In this document: piece by piece, positions 16,850-25,453 of the stretch
Numbering within the stretch: the first letter of the stretch is position 1
Layout: each line of letters starts with the position of its first letter
Assembly (NCBI GenBank): GCA_910576545.1
Contig: CAJTKM010000001.1
Location: 1-64,000, forward strand
Length of the DNA: 64,000 nt
Direction of reading: 5' to 3'
DNA from: Lachnospiraceae bacterium
Lineage (GTDB): Bacteria; Bacillota; Clostridia; Lachnospirales; Anaerotignaceae
Notes under the pieces: model-generated
Told to the model about the DNA's origin: nothing
Databases searched by the model: none
The model's input: only the letters and a program-made list of their open reading frames with translations
Made by a program: the position numbers and the translations under genes

Positions 16850-17083
16850 GGGACAGAATATGACTCAGGCGCGCAAAGGGCGATTTGCCGGGAAATATGC
16901 CGTTCCGCGCTGCCGGAAAACAGGGCTTTGGCGCGGCGGAAAGGGATATTCCCGCATTTTCCGCGGAATAAGGCGGAGCATTAGGAGAATGGAATGGCAG
17001 AAAACGGCCCCGCGCGCAGGACTTCTTATTCAAACTCAGGGATTTATGTATGATTTACAATTCAAAAAACAGGGGGACTAATT
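16850..17083 (+). other. Long GC-rich structured leader of hppA
   Basis: Between the promoter and the hppA start there is no convincing gene. CCGCGC (about 16904) pairs with GCGCGG (about 16930), GGGATATTCCC is near-palindromic, and further G/C-rich pairings are possible. A 77-codon frame (16848-17081) runs through it but lacks a ribosome site and has arginine-rich, non-protein-like content. No known riboswitch core was recognised. Confidence 0.4.
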
Positions 17084-19063
17084 ATGGAAAAAATGATGTA
17101 TCTGGCGCCTGTGCTGGGCATTGTGGCGCTGGTATTTGCCTTCGTCCTTGCCGGCAGGGTAGGGAAGATGGACGAGGGAACCGACCGCATGAAAGAAATT
17201 GCGGGTTCCATCAGAGAAGGCGCAAACGCGTTCCTGAAAGCGGAATATAAAATTCTGATTATTTTCGCTGTTGTTCTGTTTCTGCTGATTGGCTTCGGCG
17301 TCGGCTGGAAAACGGCGGTCTGCTTTGTTGTTGGCGCGGTATTCTCCACGCTGGCTGGCTATTTTGGCATGACCGTAGCAACAAAGGCCAATGTAAGAAC
17401 TGCGAACGCAGCAAGAACCGGCGGTATGAACAAAGCCCTGTCTATCGCTTTCAGCGGCGGTGCGGTTATGGGCATGTCCGTTGTCGGCCTTGGCCTTCTG
17501 GGCGTGGGCGCGGTTTATACTGTAACGGGCGATGCGAACATTCTGTTTGGTTTTGGCCTTGGCGCATCCTCTATTGCTCTGTTTGGACGTGTTGGCGGCG
17601 GTATATACACAAAGGCGGCAGACGTTGGCGCGGACCTTGTTGGTAAGGTAGAGGCGGGCATTCCTGAGGATGACCCCCGTAACCCTGCGGTTATTGCAGA
17701 TAACGTAGGCGATAACGTAGGCGACGTTGCGGGCATGGGCGCAGACCTGTTCGAGTCCTATGTCGGCTCCATTATCTCCGCTATCACGCTGGGCCTGGCT
17801 TCTTTTGCTGTGGAAGGCGCAGTGTTCCCGCTGGTATTGGCGGCTGTTGGCATTCTGGCATCTATTATCGGTACGTTCTTCGTAAGGGGCGATGAAAATT
17901 CCAACCCGCATAAGGCCCTGAAAGCGGGTTCCTATTCCTCCGCAGTGCTGGTCGTTATTGCTTCCCTCGCGCTGAGCTGGAAATTCTTTGGCAACATGAA
18001 ACCTGCTATCGCTATCATTGCGGGTCTGGTTGTTGGTCTGCTCATTGGTATTATTACAGAGGTTTATACCTCCGGCGATTACAGGTCTGTTAAGAAAATT
18101 GCGGACCAGTCCGAAACAGGCCCTGCAACAACGATTATCAGCGGTCTGGCGGTTGGTATGGAATCTACGGCGATTCCTATTGTACTGATTTGCGTAGGTA
18201 TTTTCATTGCGTTCCAGGTAAGCGGTCTGTATGGTATTGCTCTGGCGGCTGTCGGTATGCTTTCTACAACAGGTATTACAGTTGCGGTTGACGCATATGG
18301 CCCTATCGCGGATAACGCGGGCGGTATTGCGGAAATGAGCGGCCTTGACCACTCTGTCAGAAATATTACGGACAAGCTGGACGCGGTTGGCAATACAACG
18401 GCGGCTATGGGTAAGGGCTTTGCGATTGGTTCTGCGGCTCTGACAGCTCTGGCGCTGTTCGTTTCCTACTCTCAGGCAGTTGGTCTGATGGAAATTTCCA
18501 TTCTGGAGCCGAGGGTTATTATCGGTATGTTTATCGGCGGTATGCTGCCGTTCCTGTTCTCCGCGTTTACCATGCAGTCCGTAGGTAAGGCGGCGTTCGA
18601 AATGATTGAAGAAGTAAGACGTCAGTTCCGTACCATCCCCGGCATCATGGAAGGTACAGGCAAGCCTGACTACAAGAAATGCGTAGAGATTTCTACGACT
18701 GCTGCCCTGAAAGAAATGCTTGTACCCGGTATCATGGCGGTTGCGGCCCCTCTGGTTGTGGGCATACTGCTTGGCACAGCGGCTCTGGGCGGCCTGCTGG
18801 CTGGCGCGCTGGTAACAGGCGTGCTGATGGCGATTTTTATGTCCAACGCGGGCGGCGCGTGGGATAACGCGAAAAAATATATCGAGGAAGGCAACCACGG
18901 CGGTAAGGGCAGCGAAGCGCATAAAGCGGCTGTTGTTGGCGATACAGTCGGCGACCCCTTCAAGGATACTTCCGGCCCTTCCATCAATATCCTGATTAAG
19001 CTGATGACGGTGGTTTCCCTTGTATTTGCGCCGCTGTTCATCTCTATCGGAAGCCTGCTGTAA
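17084..19063 (+). CDS. hppA: K+-dependent membrane-bound ion-pumping pyrophosphatase
   Basis: Couples pyrophosphate hydrolysis to export of Na+ or H+. 659 residues with about 16 membrane helices. Active-site blocks: [11 protein letters not shown] (about 180), [19 protein letters not shown] (about 195-213), DNAGGIAEM and, near the end, DNAKKYIE and [15 protein letters not shown]. The stretch GNTTAA (about 436-441) has Ala where K+-independent enzymes have Lys, so K+ stimulation is expected; H+ versus Na+ cannot be decided by eye. GGGGGACTAATT precedes the ATG. Expression from an upstream promoter with a 235-base leader is likely. TrkAH encoded upstream could supply the K+. Confidence 0.95.
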   Translation: MEKMMYLAPVLGIVALVFAFVLAGRVGKMDEGTDRMKEIAGSIREGANAFLKAEYKILIIFAVVLFLLIGFGVGWKTAVCFVVGAVFSTLAGYFGMTVATKANVRTANAARTGGMNKALSIAFSGGAVMGMSVVGLGLLGVGAVYTVTGDANILFGFGLGASSIALFGRVGGGIYTKAADVGADLVGKVEAGIPEDDPRNPAVIADNVGDNVGDVAGMGADLFESYVGSIISAITLGLASFAVEGAVFPLVLAAVGILASIIGTFFVRGDENSNPHKALKAGSYSSAVLVVIASLALSWKFFGNMKPAIAIIAGLVVGLLIGIITEVYTSGDYRSVKKIADQSETGPATTIISGLAVGMESTAIPIVLICVGIFIAFQVSGLYGIALAAVGMLSTTGITVAVDAYGPIADNAGGIAEMSGLDHSVRNITDKLDAVGNTTAAMGKGFAIGSAALTALALFVSYSQAVGLMEISILEPRVIIGMFIGGMLPFLFSAFTMQSVGKAAFEMIEEVRRQFRTIPGIMEGTGKPDYKKCVEISTTAALKEMLVPGIMAVAAPLVVGILLGTAALGGLLAGALVTGVLMAIFMSNAGGAWDNAKKYIEEGNHGGKGSEAHKAAVVGDTVGDPFKDTSGPSINILIKLMTVVSLVFAPLFISIGSLL

Positions 19064-19095
19064 GACAACGGAAGCCTGCTGCGGGGCAGGCGAAG
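19046..19095 (+). repeat. Short direct repeat at the hppA stop
   Basis: CGGAAGCCTGCTG occurs at the hppA C-terminal codons and again about 21 bases later, after the stop; the second copy forms CCTGC/GCAGG with following bases. It looks like a small tandem duplication of the gene end. Confidence 0.5.
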
Positions 19096-19128
19096 GTCTG
19101 AAGCAGAACGGAATCAAATACACATGAC

Positions 19129-19197
19129 AAAAACGGCTATGACGTTCCGGCTTCCCGATTGCATGAGGGGAGCGGCGCGCCATAGCTGTTCTTTTAT
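19129..19197 (+). terminator. Branched hairpin, probable terminator of hppA
   Basis: AACGGCTATG pairs with CATAGCTGTT (one G-U), enclosing a second stem GCTTCCC/GGGGAGC. CTTTTA follows. The T-run is weak, so an attenuator for the next gene is possible. Confidence 0.5.
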
Positions 19198-19239
19198 ACA
19201 AAACAAAAAACTTTTCGAAAAGAAGGGAGTGCAGTACAA

Positions 19240-19947
19240 ATGAGAAAATTTATTGTTGATGCAAAGGTGTTTGAGGTTCTGCCGCATTACTGCCTCGGCG
19301 TGGTCGCGGCGAAGGGTGTGGACAACAAGGCTATGAACGCCCGCATCGAAGCAATGCTGGATGAGCAGGTTGAGAAATTTGCGCAGGAAAATCAGGGGGT
19401 GAATGTGCGGGAGCTGCCGAATGTGAAGGCATACCGCGATGCGTTTACGGCTCTCAGCATGAATCCGAATAAATTCATGTGCTCCATTGAAGCACTGACG
19501 AAACGTGTGCAGAAGGGCGCAAAACTGCCGCACATCAATTCGGTGGTTGACCTTGGCAACGCGCTTTCCGTAAAATATCAGTTTTCTATGGGTGCGCACG
19601 ACCTTCGCAAGCTTGACGCGGATATAGAGGTGCGTTTTTCTACGGCGGAGGACCACTTTTTGCCGATGGGCGAGGCGGAGCCGGAAATTATGCCGGAGGG
19701 CGAGTTGGTTTATGTCAGCGGGCATACCGTAAAGACAAGACGCTGGATATGGCGGCAAAGCGACGACGGGAAAATTACCGAGGATACCTGTGACGTATTT
19801 TTCCCGATAGACGGTTTTGAAGATGTGAACCGTGAGCAGGTTTTGCAGGCGCGCGATGAACTGGCGAGGATATTGCAGGAGGAATTCCACTGCGAGGTTA
19901 AGACGGGATATATCAATAAGGACGAAAATTCGTTTGAGTGCGAATAA
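19240..19947 (+). CDS. Stand-alone B3/B4 tRNA-binding-domain protein
   Basis: 235-residue soluble protein resembling the B3/B4 domain of the phenylalanyl-tRNA synthetase beta chain, which edits mischarged tRNA. Family-like features include LGVVAAKGVDN at the start, the SMNPNKFMCSIEALTKR block, and LPHINSVVDLGNALSVKY. Free-standing B3/B4 proteins are widespread in Firmicutes and their role is not settled; trans-editing is one proposal. GGGAG is 11 bases before the ATG. It is monocistronic, ended by a strong bidirectional terminator. Confidence 0.75.
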   Translation: MRKFIVDAKVFEVLPHYCLGVVAAKGVDNKAMNARIEAMLDEQVEKFAQENQGVNVRELPNVKAYRDAFTALSMNPNKFMCSIEALTKRVQKGAKLPHINSVVDLGNALSVKYQFSMGAHDLRKLDADIEVRFSTAEDHFLPMGEAEPEIMPEGELVYVSGHTVKTRRWIWRQSDDGKITEDTCDVFFPIDGFEDVNREQVLQARDELARILQEEFHCEVKTGYINKDENSFECE

Positions 19948-19960
19948 TCGTATGGATAAT

Positions 19961-19995
19961 AAAGGCGGAGTTGTGTAAACAACTCCGCTTTTTGT
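19961..19995. terminator. Bidirectional terminator
   Basis: GGCGGAGTTG and CAACTCCGC pair around a 6-base loop, flanked by A's on the left and T's on the right. It separates the B3/B4 gene from the converging aldolase gene. Confidence 0.85.
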
Positions 19996-20019
19996 GTCCG
20001 GCAAATATACAAGGCAGGT

Positions 20020-20799
20020 TTACAACGCGGCACGGATACCGGATAAAATATCCCGATATGCCTGTATCAGTACAGATGCGTCAAGGCTGTATGCAAGCGT
20101 GTCAAAGCCCTGCCGGAAACCCTCCGGCACAGCCGCCGCATTGACCGTAAAATAGATACAGAATTTTCCTGCGGCATGACACGCGTCCAGAACGCGCCGC
20201 AGAGCCGCCTGAAATTCCGGCTTGTCAAACTGCCCCGGTATCCCCATAGAGATGGAGAGGTCAAACGGCCCGATAAAAATACCGTCTACACCGTCCAAAG
20301 AGACAATCTCCTCAATATGCTCCAGTGCGCCAAGCGTTTCGCACTGGGGAATCAGGAGCGTTTCGTGGTTCCAGTATTCCATTTGCCCGGCTACGCTTTG
20401 CGCCGCGGATTCGTCAAAGCCCCAGCCGTCCTTGCGGGAAGGGCAGAAACCACGCTTGCCGACCGGCGCATATTTCGCATAGGAAATTAACTCTTTTACC
20501 TGCTCCACGTTGTGTACATCGGGGATAATCAACCCCTGTGCGCCGATGTCCAGCAGTTTCAGCACAGCCGGACGGCTGCTTTCGCGCACGCGCGCCAGAG
20601 GGCAGAGCCCGCTGTTTTCAGCCGCACGGATAAAATCCCGCGTGCTTTCCGCCTCAAAAGGGCCGTGTTCGTTGTCCAGTATGACAAAATCCAGCCCTGT
20701 CCGCCCGAGAGCCTCCACAACGCTGGGACTGCCCAGCTCAAAGAATGTCCCGATGGGCTTTCCGCCGTTTGCAAGCTTTTCTTTCAATACATTTTTCAC
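20020..20799 (-). CDS. HpcH/HpaI-family class II aldolase
   Basis: Metal-dependent pyruvate aldolase of the 2-keto-3-deoxy-sugar-acid/4-hydroxy-2-oxoacid type. LDFVILDNEHGPF carries the metal-site Glu and catalytic His region, ARVRE the substrate Arg, AQGLIIPDV and IFIGPFDLSISMG the remaining conserved blocks. 259 residues is the family size. The substrate is unknown because no sugar-acid pathway genes lie near. Its start overlaps the end of the XRE regulator gene by 4 bases, so the two are coupled. Confidence 0.87.
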   Translation of the reverse strand: MKNVLKEKLANGGKPIGTFFELGSPSVVEALGRTGLDFVILDNEHGPFEAESTRDFIRAAENSGLCPLARVRESSRPAVLKLLDIGAQGLIIPDVHNVEQVKELISYAKYAPVGKRGFCPSRKDGWGFDESAAQSVAGQMEYWNHETLLIPQCETLGALEHIEEIVSLDGVDGIFIGPFDLSISMGIPGQFDKPEFQAALRRVLDACHAAGKFCIYFTVNAAAVPEGFRQGFDTLAYSLDASVLIQAYRDILSGIRAAL

Positions 20800-21041
20800 T
20801 GTTTCCTGTTCTCCTTTCCGATTACGTTTCTGCGGGGATAGGGCTTTTTTTCGTCCGTCAGTCCTGCCAGATAATCCATGCTCGTATCCAGCACGAGGGC
20901 AATTTTTTTCAGCTGTTCAAAGGTATAGTAGCGTTTGCCTGTTTCCAGCTTGGAATAATCGCTCTGGTCTATACCCGTAAGCATCTGCATTTTTATCTGC
21001 GTGTAGCCCTTTTCCAGCCGCAAGTTTTTCAATCTTTTCAT
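20796..21041 (-). CDS. Small XRE-family HTH regulator
   Basis: 81 residues: a single helix-turn-helix (MKRLKNLRLEKGYTQIKMQ, then TGIDQSDYSKLETGKR) and a short basic tail. It resembles compact cI/Cro-type repressors such as those next to toxin-antitoxin or plasmid genes. It is first in an operon with the aldolase and divergent from a small gene. Two GTCAAATTGAC-like palindromes in the shared upstream region are its likely operators, implying autorepression and control of the divergent gene. Confidence 0.88.
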   Translation of the reverse strand: MKRLKNLRLEKGYTQIKMQMLTGIDQSDYSKLETGKRYYTFEQLKKIALVLDTSMDYLAGLTDEKKPYPRRNVIGKENRKQ

Positions 21042-21064
21042 GATATCACTCCTATATGTATTAT

Positions 21065-21107
21065 GTCAAATTGACCTATTGACATTAGGGTGAAATTGAC
21101 CTAAAAT
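21065..21107. promoter_or_regulatory. Promoter of the small divergent gene, with paired operators
   Basis: TTGACA (21079-21084), exactly 17 bp, TAAAAT (21102-21107). Palindromes GTCAAATTGAC (21065-21075) and GTGAAATTGAC (21090-21100) flank the -35 at a 25-bp step; the 11-mer AAATTGACCTA is repeated exactly at 21068-21078 and 21093-21103. A repressor bound here would block the promoter. Confidence 0.7.
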
Positions 21108-21126
21108 AATTTTGGAGGTGACAGAA

Positions 21127-21330
21127 ATGGAGCATTTGACCGAAATTCTGACATATCTTTTACAGCGGCAGGAAAATGGGGAATTTTCTGCGGAAAAAGA
21201 GGAAATTGACAGGGCGGAACGCGCCATACTTCTGGAACAGATTGGCACGGCATTACAGGAGGACGGGCTTTCAGATGAAGCGCGGCTTATGCGTATCGCA
21301 TCGCTTTTGAAGGAATCCAGAAGGGACTGA
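21127..21330 (+). CDS. Small helical protein of unknown function
   Basis: 67 residues starting at ATG 21127 with GGAGGTG 6 bases upstream (the longer frame starts inside the ribosome site). The product is acidic, predicted mostly alpha-helical (LTEILTYLLQRQ, AERAILLEQIG, SLLKESRRD), with no Cys and no membrane segment. Not recognised. Its strong promoter is bracketed by likely XRE operators, so it is presumably the main regulated partner of the divergent repressor gene; an antitoxin, anti-repressor or stress protein role would be guesswork. Confidence 0.7.
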   Translation: MEHLTEILTYLLQRQENGEFSAEKEEIDRAERAILLEQIGTALQEDGLSDEARLMRIASLLKESRRD

Positions 21331-21392
21331 GCCGCCTTTTGTGTTAATTTTATCAAAAAAGGCCGAAAGCCCCAATATTAAAACATTTTTAG

Positions 21393-21421
21393 TTGTCTTT
21401 TCCGCAAAATCCCCCTATAAT
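21393..21421 (+). promoter_or_regulatory. Promoter of the LCP gene
   Basis: TTGTCT (21393-21398), 17-bp spacer, TATAAT (21416-21421). It places the transcript start near 21428 and so rules out the upstream ATG at 21393 as translation start. Confidence 0.75.
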
Positions 21422-21452
21422 AAAAGAAAAGAATAGCGGGAGAGTGTCGGTT

Positions 21453-22778
21453 TTGAAGGAGAAAAAAGAAAAAAGCCTGGTCGCGCTTTATTTTAAGGTG
21501 CTGTTTATTGTGCTGGCGATTCTTGCGGTTTGGGGCGGGGTTGCTTACGGCATTTTTCATTATCTGGTCGGCGGGCTGAACCGTTCCGAGGTGGACGAAA
21601 AAAACCTTTCGGTGAACGAGGAAGTCGTGAAGCAGTCAAAGGAACAGAAAATCATGAACATCGCGCTGTATGGCGTGGATTCCAGAAATCAGGACTATAA
21701 GGGGCGTTCGGACGCCATCATACTGCTTTCGCTGAATGGGAATACAGGCAAAATCAAGCTGGTTTCTATCGCGCGGGACAGCTATGTTTCCGTACCGGGG
21801 CATTATGATACCAAAATCAACCATGCGTATGCCTACGGCGGGCCGGAACTGGCGATACAGACGCTGAATGAAAATTTCGGGCTGGATGTTTCGGATTATG
21901 TGACAGTCAATTTTGATTCTCTTGCGGATATTATAGACGAGATGGGCGGGATTGACCTGGAGGTCAGCGAAGCGGAACGCCAGCAAATCAATGCGTACCT
22001 TCTGCGCGGGGAGCCTCTGCGGCAGACAGGTATGGTTCATTTGAACGGACCACAGGCGGTAAGCTATTCGCGTATCCGCAAAATAGACAGCGACAGTAAG
22101 CGCGCGGAACGGCAGAGGCGCGTGCTGACCTGCCTGTTTGAAAAGGCATTGGAGATTAAGCCGATGCAGTATCCAACATATATACGGAAATTTGCGCCGA
22201 TGGCGGAAACCTCCCTCAGCAATGAGGAGCTTTTGCAGATTGCTTCCATAGGGATGAAGGGGAGCCAGCTGAAGCTGGAACAGGCGGCATTCCCGAATGA
22301 TTTCCTGCCGTATCATGGGGAAACGATTGCGGGAGTATGGTATTATGTTTACGATACGGACGTAGCCGCAGATATGCTCCACCAGTATATTTATGAAGAT
22401 GTGCCGTTTGAGGAATATGTCCAGCCGGAGAATATCACGAAGCGGCGGAAATATTCCCCTGCGCCGGAGCCTGTGAGAGCTGCGGAGCCGGAGGAAACGG
22501 AGGAACCTGGGGAAACCGGAGAACCGGAGGAGGGACAGACGGAGCCAGTGGAGGATATTCCGCATATACCGGAATGGGTGACGCCTCCCGAACTGGCAGA
22601 GCCGTCAGCACCAGAAGAGCCATCGGCACCCACACAGCCGCAGGAACCGGAACCGACAGAGCCTGTTGAACCAATAGAGCCGGAGCCGGTAGCAGAGCCG
22701 GAACCGATACCGGAAAGCGAGCCGGAGCCGCTGCCGATGGAGCCGACCTGGGTTACAGAGCTGACGGGAGAGGAATAA
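21453..22778 (+). CDS. LytR-CpsA-Psr family cell-wall polymer ligase
   Basis: Membrane-anchored enzyme that attaches anionic glycopolymers to peptidoglycan. TTG 21453 is preferred (GGGAG 10 bases upstream; GTG 21444 is too close to it). Residues about 9-32 form the signal anchor. The LCP domain spans about 65-225: GVDSR, GRSDAIILLSL, SIARDSYVSVPG, KINHAYAYGG and a C-terminal SRIRKIDSD-ERQRRVL block carry the catalytic Arg/Asp residues. The last 120 residues are a Pro/Glu-rich low-complexity tail (PEPEEPTEP-like), likely a wall-spanning spacer. It has its own promoter and a near-perfect terminator. Confidence 0.9.
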   Translation: MKEKKEKSLVALYFKVLFIVLAILAVWGGVAYGIFHYLVGGLNRSEVDEKNLSVNEEVVKQSKEQKIMNIALYGVDSRNQDYKGRSDAIILLSLNGNTGKIKLVSIARDSYVSVPGHYDTKINHAYAYGGPELAIQTLNENFGLDVSDYVTVNFDSLADIIDEMGGIDLEVSEAERQQINAYLLRGEPLRQTGMVHLNGPQAVSYSRIRKIDSDSKRAERQRRVLTCLFEKALEIKPMQYPTYIRKFAPMAETSLSNEELLQIASIGMKGSQLKLEQAAFPNDFLPYHGETIAGVWYYVYDTDVAADMLHQYIYEDVPFEEYVQPENITKRRKYSPAPEPVRAAEPEETEEPGETGEPEEGQTEPVEDIPHIPEWVTPPELAEPSAPEEPSAPTQPQEPEPTEPVEPIEPEPVAEPEPIPESEPEPLPMEPTWVTELTGEE

Positions 22779-22794
22779 AGAATAAAAGACATAC

Positions 22795-22832
22795 AAAGCC
22801 TTGAGAATATGAATTATTCTCAAGGCTTTTGC
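22795..22832 (+). terminator. Strong terminator after the LCP gene
   Basis: A perfect 15-bp stem (AAAGCCTTGAGAATA and its complement) with a 5-base loop, ending in TTTT. Confidence 0.9.
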
Positions 22833-22963
22833 TTTCTCCAGATGAAAAATATCTTTGTGCGGGGCGCCTGCGCGTGCAGGGTGATATCTGTTTCACAGGC
22901 TATTACGGTGTTTTTCCCAGGTTCCATGATGGAAGACTGTACTGTATCAAAGCCGCAATAGGA

Positions 22964-23344
22964 TTATAATTCTTTCCGGTTTACAACAGAAAGGTATTCG
23001 CCCATACAGCAGCCGAGCACAGCCACGCGGCAGGTATAACATTCCCAGCATTCGCCTGTCCATTCCGCAACACCGTTTTGCAGGATGCGGTTGATACGGT
23101 CGCGGGCGTTCTCCGGTGTACGCATCGGGAACAGGCGGATGAAGTCCGCGAGGCTGCCCTCAAACGCCATGTCACCGGGGAATGGCGCGTCCGTCAGCAG
23201 GAAGGATTCCACCTGCCTTTGGGAGAGAATATGCGCCGCACTGCCGCCGGCGGCCAGCCATTCCGCTCGTGCCTGCGGGCTGCCGCCAAGGCAGCAGAAG
23301 GGTTCGCCTGTTTTACGCATTTGTTCCAGTTTTTCTTTCAGCAT
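22964..23344 (-). CDS. Hypothetical cysteine-rich protein
   Basis: 126 residues, not recognised. The N-terminus has MRKTGEPFCCLGG and the C-terminal third is rich in Cys (GECWECYTCRVAVLGCC), including a CxxC and paired Cys that could bind metal. No signal peptide or clear membrane helix. It is a lone gene between the LCP terminator and repeat A6; protein-like composition and a plausible AGGAAGTG-type site upstream support it. Confidence 0.6.
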   Translation of the reverse strand: MLKEKLEQMRKTGEPFCCLGGSPQARAEWLAAGGSAAHILSQRQVESFLLTDAPFPGDMAFEGSLADFIRLFPMRTPENARDRINRILQNGVAEWTGECWECYTCRVAVLGCCMGEYLSVVNRKEL

Positions 23345-23349
23345 ATTTT

Positions 23350-23576
23350 CACTTCCTTATTAAACCTTGAGGGCTTTGCCCTCAAATTCCCACAAGCCCA
23401 GGTCAGTACTTTGCTTCGCAAAGCCACGTGTTGCGTGTCCGGATTTCTTTCCGGTACTTTATGAAAAGGGCTTGACCCTGAACTTTGTTGCCAGCCGCAC
23501 AAAAGTGCGGCTGAAAGCGGGTCAAGGGACGAAGTCCCTTGCAGGGGGCGGGACAGCGTCCCGCGGTCTTCCCTCT
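23350..23576. repeat. Family A dispersed hairpin repeat, copy A6
   Basis: Shows the full order: TTGAGGGCTTTGCCCTCAA, CCCACAAGCCC, GGACACGCAACACGTGG-like, CTTTATGAAAAGGGCTTGACCC, CAGCCGCACAAAAGTGCGGCTG, CCCTTGCAGGGGGCGGG and GGGACAGCGTCCCGCGGTCTT. Its TACTTTGCTTCGCAAAGCCACG block is shared in inverted orientation with A4 (motifs listed piecewise). Confidence 0.75.
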
Positions 23577-23578
23577 CA

Positions 23579-24658
23579 TTATTTCGCCGCTTTTACCTTT
23601 ATCCAAAGCTCCGCAAGCGTTTTTTTCAGCACCTGATTGTCACGGAATACCTCGTCTTTTGCGTAGCCCGCGCGCGGCAGATATGCCTCATTCTCCGCAA
23701 ACAGTCCGCCTTCGCCGCTCAGTTCGTCCAAAACCTCCTGATTAGAGGACGCATAGCCCACAAATTCCGAATTATCCAGAGAAGCTTCATACGTCAGCAC
23801 ATAATTGATGAACTCATGCGCCAGCAGAGGGTTTTCCGCATTTGCCGGAACAACCATCGCATCGCTCCAAAGGTTTGTACCTTCGTTTGGCATCCAGAAA
23901 CTCATGTCCTCATTTTCCTGCAAAATTGTGGTTGCATCGCCGCTGTAAACCACTGCAATATCCTTTGTACCTGTAATCATGCCGTCGATGACTTCATCTG
24001 TTACATAAACCGGCTCCATGGTGTTGTTCATATCCAAAAGCCAGTTATAAGCGTCCTGAATTTCCTGCTCATTTTCGGTATTCATGGAATAGCCCAACGC
24101 CTTAAACGCCATCATAAAGGAATCGCGTTCAGAATCATAAACATAAATGCGCCCTTTATAGTCTGTGTTGCGCAGAATCTCATAACCCTGCTCTTCTACC
24201 ACGGCGGGGTCAACGTTGTTATGGTTGTATACAATGCCTACACTGCCCCAGAAATAAGGCACAGAATAGGTATTTGCCGGGTCATACGGCAGGGAGCGCA
24301 CGCCTTCCGCCAGATTGACGATGTTCGGGATTTTCTCAATATCCAGTTCCTGAAGCATTCCGTCCGCAATCAGCCGTTCAATCATGTAATCCGAAGGGAC
24401 AAGCACATCGTAAGCATCGCCCGCCTGCAATTTTGTATACATCATTTCGTTGGAATCGAAATATTCCAAAATGACTTTTACGCCGAACTGTTTTTCAAAA
24501 TTACTGATAAGGTCCTGACCCATATATTCGCCCCAGTTATAGAGCTTGAGCGTGTCAGAGCCGTATTTTTCCACAGCATTTTCCGCGGCTTCGCCGCCTC
24601 CGCCGCAGCCGGATAAAAGCATTGTACCTGCCAGAAGCAGTGCAAACAGTTTTTTCAT
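23579..24658 (-). CDS. potD: Spermidine/putrescine-binding lipoprotein PotD
   Basis: Extracellular polyamine-binding protein of the ABC importer. Signal peptide with lipobox at the start (MKKLFALLLAGTMLLSGC), then a type II periplasmic-binding fold: LYNWGEYMGQDLI, FEKQFGVKVILEYF, PSDYMIERLI, SVPYFWGSVGIVYN and AVVYSGDAT. Polyamine-site acidic/aromatic residues fall in these blocks. 359 residues is normal. Last gene of potB-potC-potD, overlapping potC by 4 bases; its stop lies 3 bases from repeat A6. Confidence 0.95.
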   Translation of the reverse strand: MKKLFALLLAGTMLLSGCGGGGEAAENAVEKYGSDTLKLYNWGEYMGQDLISNFEKQFGVKVILEYFDSNEMMYTKLQAGDAYDVLVPSDYMIERLIADGMLQELDIEKIPNIVNLAEGVRSLPYDPANTYSVPYFWGSVGIVYNHNNVDPAVVEEQGYEILRNTDYKGRIYVYDSERDSFMMAFKALGYSMNTENEQEIQDAYNWLLDMNNTMEPVYVTDEVIDGMITGTKDIAVVYSGDATTILQENEDMSFWMPNEGTNLWSDAMVVPANAENPLLAHEFINYVLTYEASLDNSEFVGYASSNQEVLDELSGEGGLFAENEAYLPRAGYAKDEVFRDNQVLKKTLAELWIKVKAAK

Positions 24659-25452
24659 TCTTTTTCTCTCCTTCGTTCTTTAATGATAGGTACCAGGTTC
24701 ACGATGAGCAGGGAAACTGTAATCAGCACAATCACCAGCGTGGAAAGGGCGTTGATGGAAGGGTTGACGCGTTTGCTCATGGTGTATACCAGTATGGATA
24801 TATTGTTGACACCATTGCCTGTGACGAAATAGGAAATGATAAAATCGTCAAAGCTCATGGTGAAAGCAATCAGCGCGCCGGAAACGATACCCGGCATAAT
24901 CTGTGGCACGATGACCTTTGTCAAAGCCTGAAGCGGCGTCGCGCCTAGATCCAGCGCGGCATCCGCAAGGTTGGGGTCCAGCGAGCGCAGCTTTGGGGAA
25001 ACCGAAAGTATGACGTAGGGTGTGCAGAACATGATATGCGCCAGCAGAAGGGTCAGAAAGCCCTTGTTTACGCCGAGCGCGCTGAAAAACATCAGCAGCC
25101 CGATTGCCGTTACAATTTCAGGGTTCATAATCGGCAGGTTATTCACCTGTTCCACCACGTTCCGCAGGGCGCGGCGGGAGCGGGAAAGCCCGATTGCCGC
25201 CAGTGTTCCGGCGAGGGTGGAGATGATGGTCGCCAGTATGGCAATGACGATGGTGTAAACGATTGCCTGCATCATTGTCCTGTCTGAAAACATACGCTCA
25301 TACCATTGCAGGGAAAACCCGCTGAATTTCGTCAGGGAGCGGGAATCGTTGAAGGAAAACACGATGATATACAGTATCGGCAGGTAGAAAAATAATGCCG
25401 TCAGGCCGAGTATGATTTTTCCGCCAATGCCTGTTCTCTGTTTTGGCGCCAT
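24655..25452 (-). CDS. potC: Polyamine ABC transporter permease PotC
   Basis: Inner-membrane permease, 265 residues, with about six helices. The EAA loop that docks on the ATPase is DAALDLGATPLQALTKV. LGLTALFFYLPILYIIVFSF near the N-terminus is given here only in part (FFYLPILYIIVFSF) and is typical of PotC. It sits one base downstream of potB and overlaps potD, so the three are translated together. Confidence 0.94.
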   Translation of the reverse strand: MAPKQRTGIGGKIILGLTALFFYLPILYIIVFSFNDSRSLTKFSGFSLQWYERMFSDRTMMQAIVYTIVIAILATIISTLAGTLAAIGLSRSRRALRNVVEQVNNLPIMNPEIVTAIGLLMFFSALGVNKGFLTLLLAHIMFCTPYVILSVSPKLRSLDPNLADAALDLGATPLQALTKVIVPQIMPGIVSGALIAFTMSFDDFIISYFVTGNGVNNISILVYTMSKRVNPSINALSTLVIVLITVSLLIVNLVPIIKERRREKE

Positions 25453-25453
25453 G

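Noticed and set aside
16848-17081. 77-codon frame in the hppA leader
   Set aside because: No ribosome site, Arg-rich random-looking content; treated as leader RNA instead.
16640-17083. c-di-AMP (ydaO-type) riboswitch between trkH and hppA
   Set aside because: The conserved core bases of that class were not found by eye.
17078-19201. 707-codon minus-strand frame opposite hppA
   Set aside because: Antisense shadow of the pyrophosphatase gene with no protein-like motifs.
19064-19239. T-box leader before the B3/B4-domain gene
   Set aside because: There is a branched hairpin, but no T-box sequence (TGGNACCGCG-type) or specifier loop.
23367-23636. Plus-strand frame whose translation resembles one near 13.6 kb
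   Set aside because: The similarity comes from shared family A repeat DNA (copies A4 and A6), not from related proteins.
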